64,000 nt of DNA from Stomoxys calcitrans. Its lineage: Eukaryota > Arthropoda > Insecta > Diptera > Muscidae. The first letter of the stretch is position 1. Every line of letters starts with the position of its first letter. Shown in pieces: positions 49,101 to 61,100 of the stretch. The position numbers and the translations under genes are program-made. A model generated the notes under the pieces. It ran no database searches, was not told the origin of the DNA, and saw nothing but the letters and a program-made list of their open reading frames with translations. The stretch covers positions 71,037,227 through 71,101,226 of the forward strand of contig NC_081556.1 in NCBI RefSeq assembly GCF_963082655.1, read 5' to 3'.

Positions 49101-52100
49101 ATGTTATATACCATGCTAAGGTCACCTTTTAAAACATTGAATGAAGTTGCAAAAAGATTGGGACTCACTTATTGCAATATTCTTGAAGGTGAGAAGGTGA
49201 GTCGAGAGCAGATTTGTCCGCCATTCGGCGCATACTATAGTAGGAGATAAAAAAGTGGAAATAAGTCTGTTAGTTTGAACGGAGAAATTTGGGAGTATTT
49301 AGAAGATGGGCAAACTATCTCTGGGTAGGGTAGGGTGTAAAATTCAAAGTTGCCCATGAACATTCCATTAAAAATAGGGTCAAATTTCTCACATATCATT
49401 AGCTGTAGTCCGATTCAAGTTGAAGCCCTATAATAAGGAACCTCCTTTTTATAACCGAGTCCGAGCGGTATGCTGTATTGCGACACCTCTTTGGGAAGAA
49501 GTTTTTACATGGCAAAGTACCTCACAAATGTCGTCAGCATTAAGAGGGGATAACCACCTCTGAAAAATTGTTTCTGTTCTCACCAGGATTCGAACCCAGG
49601 CGGTCAGCGTCGTAAGCAGACATCTCAACTTCTGAGCTACGCTGGCTCCCAAGGGTCCGAAATTGGTCGTCTCTACGATACGAATAAAAATATAAGTTCC
49701 GCCATTTTAAATTTCATAAAGATCACTCGATCCGTTTAAAAATGCCACATATATTCCTACTTCTTTTACAAGTATCTCATCTCTGTGTAAGTTTTGTCAA
49801 AACTGTACCGAAAAATCACCGAGGTATGCACATTTAGTACAAATTTGGCTCAACATCTTCTATATAAAATCGATCTTTACAAGATTTTTCGATAGAGAAA
49901 ATTTCGAGCAAATCGGTAAACTGTTGTGTCCATTGAAATGTAGTGGAGACCACAAGCGACCAACTTTAACCTAGCGTGGCAAACCCTGTATTGCAACAGA
50001 GTGACCCCGAAATCATTTGTCTGAAATCTATTGTTTACTTATACAAACCGTTAGAACATTCAAGGCTACAACGATTACAAATAAAACGCAGAAATAGTTT
50101 TGGGCAGAGAAGAGCGGTTGAAGACCATAGTGCATAGGCCGATTTTAAGAGAAACCTTCTGACAGGGTTTAGTGGTCACGAGAAATTTTATTCTGTCTCA
50201 CAACGATTCGCTGGTTTTATACCCTCCACCATAGGATGGGGGTATACCAATTTCGTTATTCTGTTTGTAACTCCTCGAAATATTCGACTAAGACCCCATA
50301 AAGTATATATATTCTTGTTCCTCATGACATTTTAAGTCGATTTAGCCATGTCCGTCCGTCCGTCTGTCTGTCCAAAGCACGCTAACTTTCGAAGGAGTGA
50401 AGCTAGCCGCTTTACATTTACACAGATCTTTAGCCTCCAGAGGGCGTAATTGCGGATTTTTCATATAGTCGGTGTTGACAAATTTTTTCACAGCTTGTGA
50501 CTCTGTAATTGCATTCTTTCTTCTGTCAGTTATCAGCTGTTACTTTTAGCTTGCTTTAGAAAAAAAAAAGTATATTTGATTAGAGTTCATTCTAAGTTTT
50601 ATTAAAAATGCATTTACTTTCTTTTAAAAAATCCGCAATTACTTTTTGGGCAACCCAATAGATATACCAACCCAGTGTTAGTGGGTTAAAGATAGTACAA
50701 ATACAGGCGAATCTGCTTAATTGAAAACAGCGAAAGTTCTTCGACTATTGGTTTGAGCGCATGCAAAAGTGTATAAATCATGCTGGACAATGCTTTGAAA
50801 ACAATAAAACCAATTTTGATGAGAAGTATTTACATTTTCAAAATTAGGCCAGATATATTTGGAGCAGCCCTCGTATAGAGAGCATTGATCTTATCCTGCA
50901 AATGGAAAAAAATGTATCTGTACCAAGTATTTGCTTGATTGTTTTATTAATTTAATAGTAATACGTTTTCATGCTATAGTAGGGTAATAATTACATATCT
51001 GTATTTCCCGTTACGTCGAGAAAAAACAATATAGAAATAGATGCATTAGTGCAGCAAATAATTTGTAATTCCGCATTTAATCTCTCTCGTTCGACATATT
51101 TGTCAATAAAGTTATTGTTTTTTTATTCTCTGCGAACGGACTGAAAATAGCACCTTGGGTGATAGGTATGATGTTTTCATCGCGTGCTTTCCCGCGTGTT
51201 TTCTACTATCAGATCTAATTCTATTGCAACTGCTGATTACAACTTAAAATTATGCCTTATCGCCAGCTTTAGTCTAGAGGTGCGCAATTTTATTTTCCTA
51301 CACCTACAGAAGTGTTTGATGAACACAAAATCTCTATTCGTTACTTGATTAGACTATTCTCTGAAGATAATTTCTGTTAATGAACTGTTATTTTTTCCTT
51401 GTGTATTTTCAGTTTCCGCTGTGGATGCATTCAGTTTTGTCAATGAAATGCGACAGGCCGCGCAACAGGCTGAAAACATTAGCAATTTTGTCTACGAACC
51501 AACTTCGGGATTGTACTACGACAAAAAATCGGGCTATTATTACAATGCGGTAATTTAAATTTAATTAATCAAGAATACATTTTTTCACGAAGCATTTAAT
51601 TTAAACGAAAAATGGATTCAATGGTGACCATAAAATAAATCATTCCCATACAGATAAAAAGATGACTCCAAATTTGAGATTTTTCCTTGCTCGAAGGAAT
51701 TTAGAAATGATAACGAGCCAAAAATCCAAAACTTAAAATAGAGGCACTCTCTTAAGATTTAATTTCCCCAAACTCAATTTTCTTAGCTTCAACAAAATTT
51801 TTACCTTCATTAAAAGATTTATGTCCTTAATAACAAGGGGCAAAGTCAAGAATCTTTTAAACTGCATTTAGATAAAAAAAAATCCTTAATATCAGCTAAA
51901 AAAAGATAAAAAAAAATTCTTAAAAAAAAGGAATATTTCAATGAATTTACAATCTGTACTTAAATAAATTCAAAATTTTTAGATTCTCCTATATGTAAGG
52001 CAATTCTGTGTCTTACACTAAGGTACAACATTGCCTTTCCCCAAACTCAATTTTATTAGCTTCAACAACATGTTTACCTTCATTAAAAGATTTGTGTCCT

Positions 52101-55100
52101 TAATAACAAGGCGCAAAGTCAATAATCTTTTAAACTGCCAGTTAGACAAAAATAATCCTTAATATCAGGTAAAAAAAGATAAAAAATAATATAAAAAAAT
52201 TATATTAAGCTCGTGGTCTTGGCTCAACTCCATAAAACTAGGACAACAAATTTTTCAGTGTGTACTCGATGTGTACGCCTTTTTAAAATGTTTTGTTCTT
52301 GAAAGGACCACTTGGCTTCAGTTAGGATTTGGATGAATCCCCTACATACGTATCGGCCAAACCCTAAGCACCCCCTCAATGCACTGAAAAAAACGTTTAC
52401 CGATAATTTAAGATTTTTCCTTATTCGTAGGATTTTAGCAATGAAAACGAGCCAAAGAACCAAAACTTGACCAATTGTGATCGCTGATTGTTTCTGATTT
52501 TACTCCAAAGATGACTGTCCAATAGTTATTTTTTGAAAAATTCTTTTATTAAGCTAAATATCTTTACCTAAAAAAACGTAACGCTTAAAGACGCTCCTAT
52601 TTGTAAGGCTATTTTACGTCTTTAACTACGGTTCACTATTATGTTGTCCCAAAATCAATTTCCTAACATTCAACGATAATTTCAGATCCTTGTCTTTAAT
52701 AACAAGACGCAAATTAAGGAATTATTATCCTACCACTCAAAATAGAGAATCCTTAATATCAAGGAAAATATCTTTAACCAAAGGGAGTGTTCCCTTAATC
52801 TAATTTGCTAATCTTTGGCTCCAATTTTTACAATTAGGACAACCCTTTTTCAGTCTACATTTTTAAATTGATAATTTTTTTAAGAAAAAAAAGTTATTAA
52901 AATCTTTTTTATTTTTGTTTTATTTATATCTTTTTTATTGAAAACACAAACGTTAGTTAGGTTAGGTTGAATATATATTAATCTGCCCCATGACACTATG
53001 GACATACACCTAAGCCAGTAATCGGTTTGTTGTGCGCCCTGAATACTAAATCTAAGTTAGGAATTCCATGCTACTTACAAAAACCTTACTTGTGTTCTAT
53101 GCCACGTCGCTAAGTTGGATCATGTCTGGTATTGTGTCCCCACCTCAGTGCTGGTATCTGTTAGCCGCGAAAGTCAGGCAATGACATAGGAAATGATCTA
53201 AACTTCTCATCATGCCGCACCGATTTTGCATAAGTGAGCTCGTAGCCCTATGCGTGCCGTATTGATACCGAAAGCTATGCAGACCTCCTGCTTGCTTCCT
53301 TTCAGTAACAGCCTCATCGTCTTACAATCCGGATATCCTTGTGGGATTTTCTTTGTCCTGCCCACCGTTCCACAGTGTTACATGCGCGTTCGTAGCCCAC
53401 GCTCTTAACTCGGACTGCGTCGACCCGAAAAGCTTCGTTTTTTCATGCTCCTTACTCGGCTTTGGCCCGGCACCCAAACGATGCGGATCGTGCCATTTTT
53501 AGAGAAGTCGCCAATCCCCTTCTTACATTCGAAGACTGTTCGTGGCCTAACCATCCTCGCGTTAGCACCACACCACTTCACGCATTCGTCCGGACTTCCG
53601 CCTGCGAACCTTATTATGGTCAGGCAGTCTAAAACAGATCTTAGTCCGTGGGTTCTCAATGTAGACCCCCAGGCCCACTTTGTTCTCTAGCTTTGATCTA
53701 TCCGCGTAACATGATATTACAGATGACATTACGTCAATCTGAAACTGGGCCGCTGGCAGCAGTGCCTCGCACTCGACCTCAAGTGTCGTCTCAGGTATCC
53801 GAGCGGAACTTAAGGAATATAGAATTAATAAAAAAATTTGAAATTCAAAACACATTTTAAGTCGCAAATATAAGCGGACAAAACTAAAGCACCCCCAATT
53901 AAAGGTAAAAAAAAAACTATTTAAATCAGAATTTCATTGCGAATTTGTTATTATGTATGGCACATAGAGGATAGAATAGAGGATATTAAATTATAAATTA
54001 TTTCGGGTGATATTGCTTCCCAGGCTATTTTTTCGGCTGGTTTTTGAAATTTTTAGGTTGAATTTTCCAAGGGTTCCAAAGGGATTAAAGTCCGTTGATT
54101 GTGGTGGCCATTGCATTACATTATTAAGATTTTCCGCAAAGCAAAATCGCAGGGCCTTCGATTGGCCGGGGGGCCTTCAAATTAACCCCTACAAAACTTG
54201 TTCGGACTACGAAAAGAATATTTGTGGCCCGAGTTGTAAAATTGATACCTTGTTTGAAAGTGTTTATAATACCGTACAAACACTTTCAAACAAGGTAACG
54301 AATTTAAAATTCGGACCACAAATACGCTTTTTGCAGCCCGATCAAATTTTGTAGGAGTCAATTTGAAGAACCCGTGTATCCAAAGGACCTAAAAGTTTTG
54401 GTTTACTGACAAGTTAATAAATTAATGCAATGACCACCTCAACCACCGGAGTTTAATCGAATTGGAACCTTTGGAAAATTGGAAAAACCAATCTAGGAAA
54501 TTTAGAAACAAAATAAAATTTATTTGAAGGCGGAAAAACAGCTCGATGCGCAATATCACCCGAAATAATTAATAATTTAATATTCTCTCTACCCAAAAGA
54601 TGTGCGTTTTCCCTCCATAATGAAGAATTCGCAATGAAATATTGATTTCAAAAGTTCCTTTTTGGACCTTAAATTGGGGGTGCTTTAGTTTTGTCTGCTT
54701 ATTTTTGCGATGTAAAATGTGTTTTGAATTTTAAGGATGAAAATTGCCACCTGCACTTTGTACACAAATTAACATGGAAAGGCAGACAGCCAGACGGACA
54801 TAGCTTAATCGAGTCAAAAAGCGATTCTGGGTCGATCGGTACTCTGCCTTCAAACTAATTCACAAAGTTATAATACCCTGTACCACAGTAGTGGTGTAGG
54901 GTATAATTAAAGATCTTTCCCTTGATCGTAGGAGTTTGGTAACAATTTCTTTATAAAGAAGTTGCCAAACTATCATTTCGAATGTCGATCGCTGGCTGAA
55001 TCTTATTTCACTTCACAAAAGATTACATAATTCTCTTTTTCTCTTTACCATTATAATATACTACAATATCTATAAAATTTCATATTTGTAAGGGTGTCTC

Positions 55101-58100
55101 TAAGTAGGATACAGTGTTGTCCTTTTCCCAGAGTCAGATTCCGAATATATCTTTGAAGATATTTTTAACTTCATTAAAAGTTTTTTGTCTTAAAAAATAA
55201 GACTCAAAACGATGTTAAGATCTTTTATAATACCATTTAAGATAAAACATCCGTTATAGTAAAACACCTTTCATGAATAGAAATGTTTACTTAAAAAGTT
55301 GAAAATTGGTCTTTAAAGTTAGGACAGACATTTTTCGATTTGGTCTTCTTTTATAACTTTTAATATCGGTTGAGATAAAATTAAGAAAGTCTTGCTTTCC
55401 ATTGACTTCTTAAAACTACTTTGTGCTTAGATTTACTATGATTTAGGGAATACAAAGTGGCCTTTAGTACATACTTACTTGTTTTCATTCATCATTGTTT
55501 TTTCACATTTAAACAATCGCTGATGTTTTGACAATAATATTTTGAACACATTTTAATATAATCAGTTATTGTTCGTGTTTTGTGGGTTATGTTTGTGTGA
55601 CTTGTTATCTAATTTATTTATGCCTTATGGAAAATATTGAATATATTAATCATGAGGGATCGAATTCTATGGTGTTTATTTTCAGGAATATGGCCTATAC
55701 TATGATGGGAATACGGGTTGCTACTACAACTACAACCAAGAGAAGAATTGCTATGAATTTCATTCGCAAGTTCAAGTGCAGGCATCTTCAAAGACAACAA
55801 CTGTAAGTGTTTTTCTGCATTAAATATTTTTGTTTAAATAAATAAGTCATATATCAACCATCCAAAGTAGATTTATAGCAATGCAAATTTGCATATGAAA
55901 ATTCCGTTAAAGAAACTGCAAACTTCTCATATATCAGTGAGTGCTATCCGATTCAAATTTCAGCACAATGATAAGGAACCTCCTTTTTATAACCGAGTCC
56001 GAACGGTGTGCCACAGTGCGACATCTCTTTGGGGAGAAGTTTTTACATGGCAAGGTACCTCACAAATGTTGCCAGCATTAGGAGAATAAGAAAGATAACC
56101 AAAAAAATTGAAAGACGCGTGACACGCGTGATTCTAATAAATTCCAGGCCATTTAGGGCGAACGCTATTTTGTAGACTTCTGGATACAGCTTTCATATAT
56201 GTCTTTCATTCGATAAATAATAATTAATAAATACAGGGTAGCTGGCACGAAGTGTCAAACGCCCAAATATGTTTTGTTGATACAAATGACAAAAATATAT
56301 GGAAGTAATCCTTATTTCAGAATACATTCACTTTTGCTCGACCTGACCATCTGAGTCGACCAAAAAACGATGTGCAAACTGCACGAATATAATCTGTCGG
56401 TATTTGGTCCATTCTCGCGCAATGGTTTTCTTCAGCGTATCCATACTTGCATATTTTTTGGTTTTTACCTTGCTCTATAAAATGGTCCGTCGGACTGGCA
56501 ACTGGCGAGCTTTCTCTTTGGCCATGCGGCGGTAATATAAGTTACATAGATTTCTATACAGTTACATAGATTTCTAGGGTGGAATCGCTATGATGTAATG
56601 TCATCACAACGATTCGCATATATATCTTCTCAGACAGCCAAGCAGCCATTAAATCCGTGAAGAATGTATTTCCGAATTTAAAAACCGCCCTCGACTGTCG
56701 CAGATCTCTTAACGAGATGGCTGAACAGTTCAAATTCACCTTTTCTGGGTGCTGGGGTACAGAGATTATCCCAGGTAATTGTATAGCAGACGAGCTTGCG
56801 AGACTAGGAACTACCTTTCCCATTCCAAGGGAACTGGAATCTGTGGGTATGCGTCTACCGACGTGGAAGCTAAATCTTCTGGATCAGGCCCGAAGCCGAA
56901 GGGCAACGAATGACTAGAACAGACGTCTCAGTCATTGTGTCCGTCATGACAGGTCGCTGTCTGATCGGAAAACATGCTGACAGACTGAATGTTGTGAGTA
57001 ACGACCTTTGCCAAAGCTGTGAGGACATCGAGGAAGAAGTGACTAGGGAACATCTGTTGTGTGTGTGTCCCGCACTGGCAGTTAGAAGGAGTTCAAATTT
57101 AAGTTCTCATTTCTTTGAGAACTTGTCTGATTTAGCAGATGTAAACATTCTCAAGTTTTAAACCGACATGGTTGGTTCAATGATAGGAACTAGAAGGCAT
57201 TTTCCTTCTCCTGTGGTATCAGGACGAAAACGTCAATGTGAGTAATCCCGTGGCTGTCGATTGTACGTATTGAATTGACAATACACTGCTACAACAACAA
57301 CGTCTATGTTAGGTTGATGGTAGACTGCCACTTAACCTTACCCCTCTGGGCAAAAAGCAAGGTGAATTTAAAATTCGCGAGCTTAACGCTTTGGCATAGT
57401 TTTTGTTCTTTTTTGTTGGGAGAACTGTTAACAACATCTGGGCCAAATATTATTTCAATGTCATTAACAGTTATAATTTACGCTTGCGTTTGCATTGTTT
57501 GATATACAATATCTGATTTAATTGAGCAGAGAAGTGCCATCAAATTTTGTTTGCGGAATCAAATTTCGGCTGCGGAATTCCGGTTGAAAATGGTGCGTAA
57601 GGCCTTTGGTGATTCTACCATGTCGCAGAAAGATGTTTAGAAGTTGTACAAAGACTTCTATAAACGACTATGTCATTGAAGACGTTACAACTTTTCCTAT
57701 ATGGGCAGCAAAATGACAAAGGACGGAGAATCAGAGGCAGACATACGCGTACGTATCAACAGGGCTAGAAGCGCCTTTCTTAAACTCAACAGAGTGACAA
57801 TGTGACTGCAAAGGAAATGCAGTGACATCTCACATAATACAAAAGTCGGAATCTTCAACTGTAGTGTGAAATTTATGTTATTGTATGGCTGCACAAGTTG
57901 GAGCTTGAAACAAGCGACTACCCGCTAAGTCCAAGTTTTTATGAATTCCTGCCTACGACAAATATTTCGAATTTTCTGGCCAAACCGTATTTCAAATGAA
58001 AAATTGCAAATAAGAACTAATACTTCCCCGGTCGGTGTAGAAGCCCGGAAGAGAAAATGGACTTGATTGGGTCATATCCTACGCCGGCCGCGCGATTATA

Positions 58101-61100
58101 TAGCGAGAAATGTCCTAGACTGGAACCCGCAAGGGCAGCGAAGGAGGGGTTGCCCGAAAAACACATGCATCCGCTGTACGACAAGAGAGTTGGAATCAAC
58201 CCATAAATCGTGGAATCAAGCCAAGGCTTTGGCCAATGATAGAGCTCGGTGGGGAGAGCTGGTTGAAGCCGTATGCTCACACTGAACAGTTTATTCTTGG
58301 TCATATTTTTATTGTAATATATTTAATATATACTCCAATTGTAAATACTGGACTTTTATATGCAAAAACTTCAAAGGGGTTAGAGAACGTGTTGATGTCT
58401 TTGGGCGCTCCGGAGCACCATCGACGTCAACAGATGACCAGCACGTTAATGAAATGAAGGAATAAGTGCTCAAAAGTCGTCCGTTGACTGTTTGAGACCT
58501 TACTGATGTGACCGGAAGATCAGAAGGATCTGTGAAAACTATTGTGAAAGACCATTAGGGCCTACGCCTAAAAGCCAAATTTCGTTTGGTATCGAAAACG
58601 CTCAATTTCTTTCAAATTCTTGCAAAAAAAAATACAAACAAACTCGATGTATATCGTTTCGCAACCACCGTATTCGCCTGATTTGGATCCGTGTGGCTTC
58701 TGACTATTCTCAAAACTCAAGAAACTACTCTAGGGAACACGTTTCGAGTCGATTGAGGAGATAAAAACCGTATTGAAGAAGGAGATATAACGGAAAGGGG
58801 CTATTTGGCATGTTTCGAGGATTGGAAAAAACGGTGGCATCATCTTTTACTGGGAGGGGATTACTTTGAAGGGGATGAAATTGATTGAGAAGAATAAGAA
58901 AAGATTTTTTATTTTACAAAGAAAATCACCTTACTTCTTATCCACAGTGTAAGTCGCATTGCTCGATGAAAACGGTTAGAGAGCGGCCAAAGCCGATGAC
59001 CCTGAAAGTATTGAACTGGTGGGCATTAAATTAATTAAAACAACCCGGTTTTCAAAAAGTCCTCATAGGTTGTTGTATGTTGCAGTACAAAGAATTTCAC
59101 TGGTCAACAAAATACGCGATATTTCCAAATCCGGCAACAGTTTTCCTCCAACAGGTCTAGTTTTTGAAATAAAGCTTATGGTCATAATTTACGATTTGTA
59201 ACCAGACTTTTTGTTGTTTTGAGCAGTAAAAAATATTTTATAGCTGTTTTTTGATATGAATTCCCAAAAAAGGTGTTGTGTGCTTGATCCCAAAAGTTTT
59301 TGTGATATTGCGGGATGTATATTTGAAAAAGTCAAAATTGAAGTATTTTAAAAAAAGAATGACGTTATCTGGATAAGTCATGTGTTCCTCAGAAAGGGAT
59401 GCCATAGAGTCCGTTGCATCTATGACTTAGTAACTTCAGTTGCAAATAATTTTTGCCAAGTATTTATATAAATATAAAAAATTAGTGAACAGGGTGTCGT
59501 ATGACGTACGGCACATGTGGTTATAATTATTAAAAAGTAATCATACGCACCAATGTGTAATACATGCAGTAAAGAAAATATTTTGTTGTTGTTGTTGTCG
59601 CTGTAACAGTGAGTTGAAAACTGATGTGGGCAGCCCTTGCCGAAGAAGGAATCCATCGGATCAATCCGGTACGTACAACCGGCTGCCATGGGATTGAGAA
59701 ACTATTTTAAATGATTGGTGCCGTGTCATAGGTGTTCCGAACTTAGTGTCATCTCTTCGTACATTGTATCATAACAGTGGACATACCTCATGTCCTAAAA
59801 TTTATTTTAAAGTGATGCTGATACGGAATTTGGACAAAGTTCTATATAAAGCTTTCTAAAGGATTCAAATACATATTCACCACAAATACAGCAAAAACTA
59901 TTGGATCAAGCGCATAACACTTTCTTTGCGAAATTATATCGAAAAATACCAATAAAATATTTTTTAGTGCCCAAAAAACCGAAAATCTGGATAAAAATCC
60001 AAAATTATGGCCCTAAGTTGTATCTTAAAAGCAAGGGGTTTTGAGATATAACCGACAATGGAAAACCTGTTGCCGGATTTGGAAATAACGGGGCAATATG
60101 AACCATAAAAAATCAGAGGAAACAAAAGTCAAGTTAACCAGTGTTATCAATGGTGGATGATATCCACTTGTTACTTGCTTTCCTAACGGGGCATCCACAA
60201 TTTCACTACTTAATACACACACATAAACTATTTTATAACTTTTGTAATATTATTTTTGTTGTTGGTATTCCTTTAGTACAATAAATGTTTTATAAACTTA
60301 TGATATTATTTTTCCCCCATGAAACTCCGATATTTTTAGGGTGCCAAACAAGAAGACTACAATGAGACACACGTAAATAATTCGTTTTTAGATCGTTTTT
60401 CAAACCTTTATATAGACCGAATGCGTAGAAATGCATTAGGTAAGAGTTAAAGACCAGAATTGTCGATGAAAACGCGGATTTCTTTTCTACTGTTGCAGGA
60501 TGGTCAGTTGGATGACAATGATGATGATGATGACGCTGGTGAAGTAATATTTGATGAGTTTGGTGTAGTTACGGATCGCGAAAAACTTAAACGCTTGCGT
60601 CAAGAAAAGGAACGTGAACGCATGGACAAAACGAATAAACACAAAAAGAAAACATCCCATGCTCGGGAAGATGAGAAAGTGTCCAAGCGCAAATCACATA
60701 AGAAACGAAAACGTTCGAAAAAGGAAAAATCCCATTCACATAGTGATTCGGACGATAATGCTGAAAAGAAAAGAAGGGAATCCAAAGGCAATATCGAAGA
60801 GGGGGAAATTTCTTCTTCAAGTACAAGTAGTTCTTCGCATTCGTCGGAAAGTGAATCGGAAGAAATGCGTAAGGTTCAAATTTTCAAAAGTGTTGGACGT
60901 TTTCAAGGTAGGCTCGTTCCTTTTTTAATTTTTTTTTTGAAAAGAAATTCGCGTTCTTCTGCAAGTCCATATCATAAAATGTAATCAATAAATGTGTTCA
61001 TTTTATTTCTCCAAAGACATTGCCAAAAAGTATCCTCCATCTTTGAGAATTGTGGTCCAGGAATCTAGTTTGGAAGGTCTTAAAGTTGGGAGCCTCAGTT

